Shown in pieces: positions 34,139 to 42,045 of a stretch of DNA of 64,000 bases. Source of the stretch: JAKOWB01 sp038363005 (lineage in GTDB: Bacteria > Pseudomonadota > Alphaproteobacteria > Kiloniellales > JACOMY01); the NCBI GenBank assembly GCA_038363005.1, contig JBBQBI010000012.1, positions 60,858 through 124,857 of the forward strand, in the 5' to 3' direction. Position 1 is the stretch's first letter. Each line of letters begins with the position of its first letter. The position numbers were made by a program, and so were the translations under genes. The notes below the pieces were generated by a model. It was not told where the DNA came from. It saw nothing but the letters and a program-made list of their open reading frames with translations, and searched no databases.

Positions 34139-36796
34139 CTAGCGGACACGCACGCCCCAGGTGAGGTGGCGATACTGTTCGCGATAGCGAATGATTGCTT
34201 GAGGGCTGTAGCTATCTGGCATCTCTGGCCAGGTCTTCCGGGCCTGGTCCTTGGAGGGCGGCGCTACGTCGTCGTAAATCCACTGCGGCTCCAGCTCTTC
34301 AGCAACGGCGAGGGCGACAAGCTGTGCCTCGGGCAGGGATCGCTTTTTCGTCCGCGCGTGAGCGGGCTTCGAAGGCTCAACGCCGGCCTTTCGACGCAGG
34401 AAGGCCTCCAACTCATTCCACAGCGTGCGGTTGCCATCGAACCGCCGCTGCCGCATCGCCAGCAGCCGCAAGCGGTTCAAGAAGCGCTTGACCTCGCGAG
34501 GGGTCTTCTGCCGTGCGGCGACGAAGGCTCCCCACTCGTTCAAGGCCGCCTTAAAGGTCGTCGAATCGTCTTCAATGACATCGCGTCGGCGCACCAGAAT
34601 CCATCCTGTGAAGGTCGCAAGGACTGCCAGGCTGGCGAGCAGCAGAGTCTGCCTGGTCCGCGTATCGGCTTCCGGCTGGAAGAAGACGCTGTCCCCGACG
34701 CTTGGCTCAAGTTCGGGCTTCGTGTCGTTGGGCGTCGGTGAAATTGATGGTGACGGCTGGGCTGGCTGGGCCGTTGCCCTCGCCGCTATCTGTGTCGATG
34801 GAGCGGCGGGTCCTTCGCTGCTGGATGGACCGGTCAGGAGTAGTCCGCCCCAGACACCGAAAGCCAAGATCAGCAGCGCAGCCAGACCGCGCGCCCACCT
34901 GCGGAGCACCGGTGCGCCAACCGCTCCGGCCCGCCAAAGCCATCGAGCTCTGCCCTTGGGGGTGATGGGGCGCGTCTTACTCGTTTTCCCTGTCAGGACA
35001 GCCCGCCCGGCCTCGTGCGTCATTTCCGGCAGCGGAATTTCTATGTTTATAAGCTTCTGCAGATAGAGCGTCGCATAACCGCGCCGCTCACGCGCTTCGC
35101 GTGCCGATTGCGTCCCCGTTGGCGCTTCGACTTCTTCGCCATCCTTTGCAGATTCGGTTGTGGCCTCGGCAATCTCGTGCGCGAAGTCGGCGAAGGTCAA
35201 TCCAATCGCCGCACGGACCTGCGGATTGGCCATGCCGAGCACCACGAAGCAGTCGCCGGAGGATACCAGGAAATTGATGGCTTCGAGGACATCGACGACG
35301 CTGTTCGGGTGACAACGATCCAGGTCGTCGATGAAGATGGTGAGTTGCCGCTGGCCCAACGCCCTAGTCACGTCGGCGAACTGCCGTGCGAACTTGTGAC
35401 GGAAAGCGGTCTGCGCCTCCAACTGGCCGATGCGCGCCATGCCGGCGGCCTTGGTCAGGAGGCTCGCTGGCTTGACCCCAAAGGCCGTCAGCGAGCGCCA
35501 GACGCCGATGACGCCAGCGATCGTTGAGCCGGCAAACGCGCCAACAGCACCGAGCTTCGCAAGTGCCGTGCCGAGGGTGCCCAACGAGTCCAGCCAGGTC
35601 CAGGCTTCGTCCAAGAGCCCGCCGCTGGCGCGCCAGTCGGTCCCGAGATAGATGGCTAGCCCGACAATCGCTGCCAGGATCCAGGCCGTCGCGAAAAGGT
35701 TGCGATCGGCGCGGATCCAGAGCAAGCGGGCGCGAAAGGCCAGGCCCCGCGGACTCCACCAGGACGGCACGGCCTGTGCCTTGATGCTCTCCATCAACGA
35801 GGCGAAGAGGTGCTCCTCTTTCTGGTAGTGCCAGGCATTGAACCAGACCGGCTGATGGCCGAAGTCCTCCAGGTCGCGGCGCAATAGGTTCATCAGCGAG
35901 CTCTTGCCGCAGCCCCAGCCGCCGGTCACCGCGATGGTCAGGGGTGGCTTGGTGTTCCGGTTGCGCAGGAAGCGGGAGAGTCCGAGCGCCATTTCGCCCA
36001 GGCCAAGAGCATCATGTTCGCCGCGGTCCAGCGGCTTGTCGGCGACCAGGATGCCGGCGATCTCGTCGCGCTTGTTGCGTTGCGGTCGTGACACGACAGC
36101 CGGGAGGAGGACCAGCAGGGCCAGCGCGAGCGCGGCGTAGTACCAGGGGGCTGGTGACACGCGCCAGACGCCTCCTGGCTGCCACGTCAAACCACCGTCG
36201 GCGCTGCGCAGGATCGTACCGTCAAAGCCCACCGCCAGCGCGAGCCTGCCGTCGGGCGTCAGCGCGACGGAGAAGAGGCCATCCGTGTTGCCGCCGGTCT
36301 GCGCGGTCCAGGTGGCGCCGCCGTCGGCGCTGCGCAGGATCGTGTCGTTGTCGCCCACCGCCAGAGCGCGCCCGCCGTCGGCGGTCAGCGCGACGGAGAC
36401 GAGGCCATCCGTGTTGCCGCCGGTCTGCGCGGTCCAGGTAGCGCCGCCGTCGGCGCTGCGCAAGATCGTGCCGCCTGAGCTCACCGCCAAGGCGCGCCCG
36501 CCGTCGGCCGTCAGCGCGACAGAAGAGAGATATGCACTGATTCTCGGCAGCCTATTCCAAGCATTCTCCTCAAACGGCGTGAAGAACCAACCGCTGTTGG
36601 ACGACGTACCTCCGGTGGCGGTGGTGGATGGCGGCGGTTGATTGAAGGCGACCAGACTGGATGCCAGCAGGATCAGGGCGCTGGCGACGATCAGGACCAC
36701 CCGCCAGGCGTCGAGGCGCCGTTCGTCGCCGTCTTTCGTTGCCATGGCGCCCCACCCCAGGACCAAGCAGGCGATCATCGCCGCATGGCTGCGCAC
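34139..36796 (-). CDS. Membrane KAP-family P-loop NTPase with N-terminal Ycf48/BNR-like repeats
   Basis: An 885-residue protein if started at GTG 36796; ATG 36778 and ATG 36745 are alternatives, the last giving a clean N-terminal anchor (VVLIVASALILLASSLVAF). Next come three 42-residue beta-propeller-like repeats (residues about 92-210), each 'SVALTADGGRALAV...TILRSADGGATW', as in Ycf48/photosynthesis-assembly-like and BNR proteins. A second membrane segment lies at 218-235. The KAP NTPase has Walker A 'TGGWGCGKSS' (291-300), two inserted membrane segments (about 368-386 and 415-433) and Walker B 'TIFIDDLDRCHP' (486-497). Two further hydrophobic segments follow (about 645-665 and 735-755). 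Membrane KAP NTPases include phage-exclusion proteins such as PifA. It stands alone between two predicted regulon genes. Confidence 0.85.
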   Translation of the reverse strand: MRSHAAMIACLVLGWGAMATKDGDERRLDAWRVVLIVASALILLASSLVAFNQPPPSTTATGGTSSNSGWFFTPFEENAWNRLPRISAYLSSVALTADGGRALAVSSGGTILRSADGGATWTAQTGGNTDGLVSVALTADGGRALAVGDNDTILRSADGGATWTAQTGGNTDGLFSVALTPDGRLALAVGFDGTILRSADGGLTWQPGGVWRVSPAPWYYAALALALLVLLPAVVSRPQRNKRDEIAGILVADKPLDRGEHDALGLGEMALGLSRFLRNRNTKPPLTIAVTGGWGCGKSSLMNLLRRDLEDFGHQPVWFNAWHYQKEEHLFASLMESIKAQAVPSWWSPRGLAFRARLLWIRADRNLFATAWILAAIVGLAIYLGTDWRASGGLLDEAWTWLDSLGTLGTALAKLGAVGAFAGSTIAGVIGVWRSLTAFGVKPASLLTKAAGMARIGQLEAQTAFRHKFARQFADVTRALGQRQLTIFIDDLDRCHPNSVVDVLEAINFLVSSGDCFVVLGMANPQVRAAIGLTFADFAHEIAEATTESAKDGEEVEAPTGTQSAREARERRGYATLYLQKLINIEIPLPEMTHEAGRAVLTGKTSKTRPITPKGRARWLWRAGAVGAPVLRRWARGLAALLILAFGVWGGLLLTGPSSSEGPAAPSTQIAARATAQPAQPSPSISPTPNDTKPELEPSVGDSVFFQPEADTRTRQTLLLASLAVLATFTGWILVRRRDVIEDDSTTFKAALNEWGAFVAARQKTPREVKRFLNRLRLLAMRQRRFDGNRTLWNELEAFLRRKAGVEPSKPAHARTKKRSLPEAQLVALAVAEELEPQWIYDDVAPPSKDQARKTWPEMPDSYSPQAIIRYREQYRHLTWGVRVR
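36275..36526 (-). repeat. Two 126-bp tandem DNA repeats inside the KAP NTPase gene
   Basis: The block beginning GAGGCCATCCGTGTTG recurs after exactly 126 bp (36275 and 36401) with very few differences, encoding two of the three 42-residue repeats; a more diverged third unit lies at 36150-36274. The near-identity at DNA level indicates recent duplication or gene conversion. Confidence 0.85.
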
Positions 36797-36819
36797 GTTG
36801 TCCCTGCCCAGCCGTCGCG

Positions 36820-36856
36820 CAATAGTGACGCCGAACAGGAGAACTCGCCACTATTG
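36820..36856. promoter_or_regulatory. Inverted repeat upstream of the KAP NTPase gene
   Basis: CAATAGTG (36820-36827) and CACTATTG (36849-36856) form an 8-bp inverted repeat with a 21-nt spacer, 24 bp upstream of the KAP gene start, in a locally AT-richer stretch. It could be an operator or part of a junction of inserted DNA. Confidence 0.35.
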
Positions 36857-36942
36857 AATGCGTCTAGAATTGCAAACTACTTTCGCCCCATTCCGCCCCG
36901 CGATCGCTGCCGCTTGACCCCGCCTGTCCCACTATCTACCTT

Positions 36943-36960
36943 CCATACACACCTGTATGG
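36943..36960. promoter_or_regulatory. TetR-type operator, copy 2
   Basis: CCATACAC-AC-CTGTATGG matches copy 1 at 33297-33314 in 16 of 18 positions and, like it, ends 10 bp from a start codon, here ATG 36971 of the flavin oxidoreductase gene. It is predicted to be bound by the TetR protein encoded at 33362-33961. Confidence 0.78.
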
Positions 36961-36970
36961 AGCTCTGGCG

Positions 36971-38959
36971 ATGACCGCCTATCCCACGCTCTTCTCCCCC
37001 TTGAAGATCCGCCACCGGACGCTGCGCAACCGCATCGTCTTCGGCGCCCACACGGTCAACATGTCGGACGAGGGGCTGCCGAAGGAGCGGCACTTCGGCT
37101 ATTACCGCGAACGGGCGATGGGCGGGGCCGGGATGATCGTGGTCGAGCCCTCGCCGCCGCATGTCACCGGGATCCTGACGCGCGGCAACTTCCGGGTCGG
37201 CACCGACGAGGTGGTGCCGCACTTCCGCAAGATCACCGACGAGTGCCACGCGCACGGCGCCACCATCGTGCACCAGATCTATCACACCGGCGCGCATGGC
37301 GACGCCGACAACTCCTGGGCGCCCTACTGGTCGCCGTCCGGCCTGCCCTCGATGCACGACCAGTGGGGCAGCCACAAGATGACCGAGGGCGAGATCGAGG
37401 AGCTGATCGAGGCCTTCGTGCAGCAGGCGCGGCGCGACCGCGACGCCGGCTTCGATGGCGTCGACCTCTTCGCCGGCTACAACTGCCTGATCGACCAGTT
37501 CTGGTCGCCGCTGACCAACCGGCGCGACGATAAGTGGGGCGGCAGCCTGGAGAACCGCGTGCGCTTCGGCGCCGAGATCGCGACGCGCATCCGCAAGATG
37601 GCGGGCGAGGACTTCATCATCGGCATGACCATCTCCGGCGCCGAGCCCTACCCCGGCGGCCTCAGCCTGGCCGACAAGCAGGAGATCATCGCCTGGCTCG
37701 ATGAACGCGGACTGGTCGACTATTTCTCCTGCGGCGTCGGCAGCTACCTGAATCAGGGCTCGAAGATCGTGCCCTCCTTCCACTTCGAGATGCTGCTCGG
37801 CACCTCGGACGCCGCCGCCTTCAAGGCCGTGGTGAAGCACGCCGTGGTGACCGCCGAGGGCCGCATCAAGACGCCGGAGAATGCCGAGGCGGTGCTGTCG
37901 GCAGGCAAGAGCGACCTGGTTTCCATCGTGCGCGGCCAGATCGCCGACCCGCACCTGGCCAACAAGGCGAAGGAAGGCCGGGCCGAAGACATCCGTCCCT
38001 GCATCTCCTGCAACCAGGGCTGCATCGGCCGGCGCTGGCGCGACTACTGGGCCTCCTGCCTGGTCAATCCCTCGGTCGGGCGCGAGTACGAGTGGAACGG
38101 CGACCGTCCGCTGCCGGCGCCGCGGCCCAAGGAGGTGCTGGTGGTCGGTGGCGGCCCGGCCGGCCTGGAGTCCGCGCGCATGGCGGCCGAGCGCGGCCAT
38201 CGCGTCACCCTGGTGGAGAAGACTGGCGAACTAGGCGGCCAGTTCCGCCTCGCCGCCGGCCAGCCGGAGCGCGGCGAGATCGGCCAGCTTCTCACCTGGT
38301 ACCAGCGCCAGCTTGAGAAGCTGCAGGTCAAGGTCAAGCTGCGCAGCGCGATGACGGCCGAGCAGGTCAAGGCCAGTGGCGCCGAGGTGGTGATCCTGGC
38401 CACCGGCTCGACGCCGTCGCGCGAGGGCTACCAGCGCGGCATCCCGCAGGCCGATAGTCTGCCGGGGGTGGAGCAGGACAATGTCTGCACCGTGCATGAC
38501 GTGCTGGACGGTGGTGTGGTCCCGGGCAACCATGTCCTCTTGCTGGACGACATCAACGGCTGGTGGCCGGCCTCCGGCACCGCGATCCACCTGGCCAAGC
38601 AGCGCCACCTGGTGACCATCGTCACCGGGGCGGAGAAGGCGGCTGGCGCGCTCGACGTCAGCCTGACCGGCGACACCACGCGCGAACGCTTCGCCAAGCT
38701 GGGTATCGAGGTGGTGCTCTGCTCGGCGGTGGCCAAGTGGCAGGGCAACACGGCGACAATCCGCAACCTCTACACCGGCGACGAGGAGGAGCGCGACTTC
38801 GACTCCCTGGTGCTGGCCTGCACCAACCACGTCGACGACGGCTTGGCGCGAGCGCTGGCGGGGTCGGGGATCGAGCTGCACCAGATCGGCGACAGCGTGG
38901 CGGCGCGCACCGCGCTGATGGCCTTCCACGAGGCGCGGAAACTGGCGATCGCGCTCTGA
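36971..38959 (+). CDS. NADH:flavin oxidoreductase / amine (di)methyl demethylase-like, FMN and 4Fe-4S
   Basis: A 662-residue multi-domain flavoenzyme of the trimethylamine dehydrogenase / 2,4-dienoyl-CoA reductase class. Residues 1-340 are an old-yellow-enzyme TIM barrel ('FSPLKIRHRTLRNRIVFGAH', 'GFDGVDLFAGYNCLIDQFWSPLTNRRDDKWGGSLENRVRF'). An iron-sulfur cluster site is Cys344, Cys347, Cys351 and Cys363. Residues about 385-660 are a dinucleotide-binding domain ('VLVVGGGPAGLESARMAAERGH' and 'VVILATGSTPSR'). Relatives demethylate dimethylglycine, N-methylproline or trimethylamine. The TetR operator 10 bp upstream links it to the MttB-family gene, so N-methylated amine or betaine catabolism is the likely role. 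The long frame upstream of 36971 is antisense to the KAP gene. Confidence 0.9.
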   Translation: MTAYPTLFSPLKIRHRTLRNRIVFGAHTVNMSDEGLPKERHFGYYRERAMGGAGMIVVEPSPPHVTGILTRGNFRVGTDEVVPHFRKITDECHAHGATIVHQIYHTGAHGDADNSWAPYWSPSGLPSMHDQWGSHKMTEGEIEELIEAFVQQARRDRDAGFDGVDLFAGYNCLIDQFWSPLTNRRDDKWGGSLENRVRFGAEIATRIRKMAGEDFIIGMTISGAEPYPGGLSLADKQEIIAWLDERGLVDYFSCGVGSYLNQGSKIVPSFHFEMLLGTSDAAAFKAVVKHAVVTAEGRIKTPENAEAVLSAGKSDLVSIVRGQIADPHLANKAKEGRAEDIRPCISCNQGCIGRRWRDYWASCLVNPSVGREYEWNGDRPLPAPRPKEVLVVGGGPAGLESARMAAERGHRVTLVEKTGELGGQFRLAAGQPERGEIGQLLTWYQRQLEKLQVKVKLRSAMTAEQVKASGAEVVILATGSTPSREGYQRGIPQADSLPGVEQDNVCTVHDVLDGGVVPGNHVLLLDDINGWWPASGTAIHLAKQRHLVTIVTGAEKAAGALDVSLTGDTTRERFAKLGIEVVLCSAVAKWQGNTATIRNLYTGDEEERDFDSLVLACTNHVDDGLARALAGSGIELHQIGDSVAARTALMAFHEARKLAIAL

Positions 38960-38986
38960 GGCACGCCTCTCCCCCTGTCTTCCCGA

Positions 38987-39142
38987 GCCCTCCCCCCTTG
39001 CGGGGGCTCGCACAGCGAGCGCGCGAAACGCATGGGTGGGGCCTTTTTGAGGTTGGTGCCGGCGGCGAGAGTGGAATAAGAAATGCCCCCCACCCATGCG
39101 CTTCGCGCGCTCGCTGTGCGAGCCCCCGCAAGGGGGGAGGGC
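38987..39142. repeat. Long inverted-repeat element F (about 55-bp arms)
   Basis: The arm 38987-39042 (starting GCCCTCCCCCCTTGCGGGGG) is repeated in inverted orientation at 39087-39142 with a single mismatch seen in the part compared, around a spacer of about 44 bp. The arms contain smaller palindromes such as 'CTCGCACAGCGAG'. It fills most of the 213-bp gap before hisI. It resembles a small non-coding mobile or MITE-like element. Confidence 0.85.
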
Positions 39143-39172
39143 TAACCACAGCAAGGGGAAGGGCCCCGCCTC

Positions 39173-39544
39173 ATGTCCGCCCAACTGCTCGCCGAGGTCC
39201 GCTACGACGCCCAGGGTCTGATCCCCGCGGTGGCGCAGGACCATGCGACCGGCGACGTGCTGATGGTGGCCTGGATGAACGCCGAGAGCCTGCGGGAGAC
39301 CCTGGAGACTGGCCAGGTCACCTACTGGTCGCGTTCGCGCCAGGCGCTGTGGCGCAAGGGCGAGACTTCGGGCCACCGCCAGACACTCAGGGAACTGCGG
39401 ATCGACTGCGACGGCGATACGCTGCTGCTGCTGGTCGAGCAGCTGGGGCCGGCCTGCCACACCAACCGCCGCAGCTGCTTCTACCGCGCGCTGCGCGACG
39501 GGGCGCTGGTCACCATCGCCGAGCCGATCGAGGACGCGCCATGA
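39173..39544 (+). CDS. hisI: Phosphoribosyl-AMP cyclohydrolase
   Basis: A 123-residue cytoplasmic enzyme for the third step of histidine biosynthesis, opening the adenine ring of phosphoribosyl-AMP. Family blocks are 'IPAVAQDHATGDVLMVAWMNAESL', 'TYWSRSRQALWRKGETSGH', 'IDCDGDTLLLLVEQLGPACHTNRRSCFYR' with the metal-binding Asp and Cys residues. It is the stand-alone HisI form without the HisE domain. It overlaps the next gene by 4 bp (ATGA), and the rest of the his operon is not in the window. Confidence 0.95.
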   Translation: MSAQLLAEVRYDAQGLIPAVAQDHATGDVLMVAWMNAESLRETLETGQVTYWSRSRQALWRKGETSGHRQTLRELRIDCDGDTLLLLVEQLGPACHTNRRSCFYRALRDGALVTIAEPIEDAP

Positions 39545-39960
39545 GCGACTCCTTCGAGGACGTGGTCGAGACCTTCAATCTCTTCGACGACTGGGACGAC
39601 CGCTACCGCTTCCTGATCGAGCTGGGGCGCGAGCGCACCGGGCTGCCCGAGGCGGAGAAGACCAAGGAGACCAAGGTCGAGGGCTGCGTCAGCCAGGTAT
39701 GGCTGGTGCCGGAACGCGACGCGGCGGGGCGCCTGAGTTTCCGTGGTGACAGCGACGCGCACATCGTGAAGGGCCTGGTGGCACTGCTGCTGCTGCTCTA
39801 TGGCGGCAAGACGGCGGAGGAGATCCTCGCCATCGATGCGCGGGCGGAGCTGGGCAAGCTGGACCTGGAGGGGCACCTGTCGCCATCGCGCGCCAACGGG
39901 CTCTTCGCCATGGTGCGGCGCATCCGGGCGGTTGCGGCAGCGGCGGCCGAGGCCGCCTGA
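39541..39960 (+). CDS. sufE: SufE-family cysteine desulfurase activator
   Basis: A 139-residue cytoplasmic sulfur acceptor for SufS in Fe-S cluster assembly. The active cysteine is Cys49 in 'VEGCVSQVWLVPE', the canonical E-G-C-x-S-x-V-W motif. It is preceded by 'DDWDDRYRFLIELGRERTGLPEAEK' and followed by 'GDSDAHIVKGLVALLLLLYGGKTAEEIL', both typical. Translationally coupled to hisI through an ATGA overlap; the pairing is unusual functionally. SufS/SufBCD are not here. Confidence 0.92.
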   Translation: MSDSFEDVVETFNLFDDWDDRYRFLIELGRERTGLPEAEKTKETKVEGCVSQVWLVPERDAAGRLSFRGDSDAHIVKGLVALLLLLYGGKTAEEILAIDARAELGKLDLEGHLSPSRANGLFAMVRRIRAVAAAAAEAA

Positions 39961-39970
39961 AGGGGCCAAC

Positions 39971-40771
39971 ATGGACTTCACGGGCAAGGTTTTCCTGGTC
40001 ACCGGCGGTGGCTCCGGCATCGGGCTCGCCATCGTGCGGGCGGCACTGGCGGCGGGCGGCTCGGTCGCCTTCTGTGGCCGCGACAAGGCTAAGGGCGCGG
40101 CGGCCCTGGCAGCGCTCGCCGCCGGCGAGCGCGCCGTCTTCCTGCCGGCCGACGTCGCCGAGAGCGAGCAGGTCGAGGCACTGCTGGCCGCCGTGGTGGC
40201 GCGCTTCGGCCGCCTCGACGTGGTGGTGAACAATGCCGGCGCCGGGGCGCGGCGCTCTGGCGTGCTGCCGGAGGACGCGCCGGCCGAGCGCTGGCGGAAG
40301 ATCATCGGGCCGAACCTGGAGGGCGCCTATCTGGTCGGCGCCTTCGCCATGCCGCACCTCAAGGCCAGCGGCGGCGCCATTGTGAACATCTCCTCCACCG
40401 CCACGCTGCACGGCACCTGGGGCAGCTACGGCGTCGCCAAGGCCGGGTTGGAGGCGCTGACCCGCGCCCAGGCGGCGGAGGGCGCGCCGCACGGCATCCG
40501 CGCCAATGCCGTGTCGCCCGGCTGGATCAAGACCGAGGCGGTGGGTGACAGCGGCGCAGCGGCGGACTGGGAGCAGGCGGCCTCGCTGCTCGGCCGCATG
40601 GGCAAGCCGGAGGAGATCGCCGCCGCCGTGCTGTTCCTGGCCTCGCCGGCGGCCTCCTTCGTCACCGGACAGACCCTGGTGGTCGACGGCGGCCTGGTGA
40701 TCACCGACTACCCCTCGCAGCCCTGGCTGGAGGCGGTCGGCGCCTGGAAGCTGTTTCCCGGCAAGGTCTAG
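39971..40771 (+). CDS. Short-chain dehydrogenase/reductase (classical SDR)
   Basis: A 266-residue NAD(P)-dependent oxidoreductase. 'VTGGGSGIGLAI' is the cofactor-binding motif (residues 10-21), 'VVNNAGAG' the NNAG motif, 'IVNISSTATLHGTWGSYGVAKAG' carries catalytic Ser, Tyr and Lys, and 'SPGWIKTE' the PG motif. The C-terminus has 'FLASPAASFVTGQTLVVDGGLV'. It begins 10 bp after sufE on the same strand. Its last 4 bp (CTAG) overlap the end of the convergent DUF3137 gene. The substrate is not known. Confidence 0.92.
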   Translation: MDFTGKVFLVTGGGSGIGLAIVRAALAAGGSVAFCGRDKAKGAAALAALAAGERAVFLPADVAESEQVEALLAAVVARFGRLDVVVNNAGAGARRSGVLPEDAPAERWRKIIGPNLEGAYLVGAFAMPHLKASGGAIVNISSTATLHGTWGSYGVAKAGLEALTRAQAAEGAPHGIRANAVSPGWIKTEAVGDSGAAADWEQAASLLGRMGKPEEIAAAVLFLASPAASFVTGQTLVVDGGLVITDYPSQPWLEAVGAWKLFPGKV

Positions 40772-41769
40772 ATCGGGGTCGACGGCGACTGCTGCGGCGG
40801 CAGGTCCAGGGCCTCGACAATGGCGGGCAGCAGCTCCAGGTCGACCAGCAGCTTCTGCAACGGCTCCGGCCGATCGAAGGGTTTGAAGGCGCTGACGCCC
40901 TCGAAGGCATCCTTCTTGCGCGGCAGCGCCAGCAGCAGCTTGTCGCCGGCCAACGCGATGCTGGGCGTCTTGTCGTTCAGCGCCGCCAGGCGCAGCAGGC
41001 AGGCCTGCAGCGGGCGGTTCAGGCGGTCGCGCGCGGCGGCGGCGTCGACACTGAAGACCTCGTAGCGGCGTTCGAAATCGGGATCGCCGTTCAGGTCGGT
41101 GATGCGGCCCTTGCGGCCCAGGCCGGAGAGGAAGTTGCCGATGCGACCCCAGTCCGGCAGCAGCAGGATGGGTTCCGTCACCGGCGGTCCGGGCAGCGGC
41201 GTCACCAGCAGCAGGCCATGGAACACCGTGACGTTTCTGCTGCCGCCCTTGCCGTTGCTCTGGCGTCGGGTCAGGCGGGCCTCGCAGAGTTGCAGCGGCA
41301 CGCCCTCGACCGAACCCTTGATCGCGTCCTCCATCGTGCGGCGCGTGTGGCTGGGCAGCAGCTTCAGGCCCATGAACTCCTCGAAGGGGAAGCCATGGGC
41401 GTCGACGTCGTAGTCCAGCTTGTAAAAGCCGCAAAGGTACGAAACCAGGTGCGCCTTGGCGCGCTTGCGCACGCCGGTCAGCGGCGCCATGGCCCAGACC
41501 CAGGCTGCGAAGAACCCGGCGAAGAACAGGAACACGATCCAGGTAATCGCGTTCGACAGCTCGAAGCTGGCGATTATCAGGGCGAGGATCCCCAGCAGGG
41601 CGACGACAGCGATGCCGCCGCGCTGCCAGAAGGTCTTCACCGCCGTCCGCCGCTCCTGCTCCAACGCGGCCAGGGCGGGCGCCAGCTCGCGCTGCCAGAA
41701 GCCGGCAATGCCCTTGAGGCGGGGGTGGCGCTGCTCCAGCTGCGCCAGGTCCAGCAGGGTGGTGGTCAT
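40768..41769 (-). CDS. DUF3137-family membrane protein
   Basis: A 333-residue protein with an N-terminal helical region, two adjoining membrane segments (about residues 51-71 'GGIAVVALLGILALIIASF' and 74-94 'AITWIVFLFFAGFFAAWVW') and a large C-terminal cytoplasmic domain. 'SHTRRTMEDAIKGSVEGVPLQLCEARL', 'VFHGLLLVTPLP' and 'LNGDPDFERRYEVFSVDAAAARDRL' match the DUF3137 pattern, in which the soluble domain resembles Galanin/lipoprotein-like folds of unknown role. ATG 41769 starts the recognisable sequence. Its function is unknown. Confidence 0.82.
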   Translation of the reverse strand: MTTTLLDLAQLEQRHPRLKGIAGFWQRELAPALAALEQERRTAVKTFWQRGGIAVVALLGILALIIASFELSNAITWIVFLFFAGFFAAWVWAMAPLTGVRKRAKAHLVSYLCGFYKLDYDVDAHGFPFEEFMGLKLLPSHTRRTMEDAIKGSVEGVPLQLCEARLTRRQSNGKGGSRNVTVFHGLLLVTPLPGPPVTEPILLLPDWGRIGNFLSGLGRKGRITDLNGDPDFERRYEVFSVDAAAARDRLNRPLQACLLRLAALNDKTPSIALAGDKLLLALPRKKDAFEGVSAFKPFDRPEPLQKLLVDLELLPAIVEALDLPPQQSPSTPI

Positions 41770-42045
41770 GCTCGCGGGTCTCCAGATCGTGCCGCCGGTA
41801 GGGTAGGGCGGCCGAACGGTACCAGCCAAGCCAAGATGACCGGTCGATTTGATGCCGCTACCGGCGGTGGCGGGGTCTACATGGTGCTGTTGCATCACAG
41901 CCGCCGACAAAAGCGGGCGGCGATCTTGCTGCCGGCCGCCGGCACGCTGGTTTTACCCAGGCACCGGGCGTATATCAAAATGCAAGGTGCGCTCTGCGAT
42001 CCGGCCGACTCGGCGGTCGCCCAGGCCGCGCCGTGGATCGGCTTT
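41770..42045. other. Gap without a supported gene
   Basis: These 276 bp separate two divergent genes. Frames read through from the TAXI-receptor gene back to about 41980, so a longer receptor start (ATG near 41980) cannot be excluded. I see no clear palindromic operator. Promoters of both divergent genes should lie here. Confidence 0.4.

Noticed and set aside
36275..36526. 126-bp repeats considered as a mobile or CRISPR-like array
   Set aside because: They are in frame inside a protein and encode matching 42-residue units, so they are protein-domain repeats.
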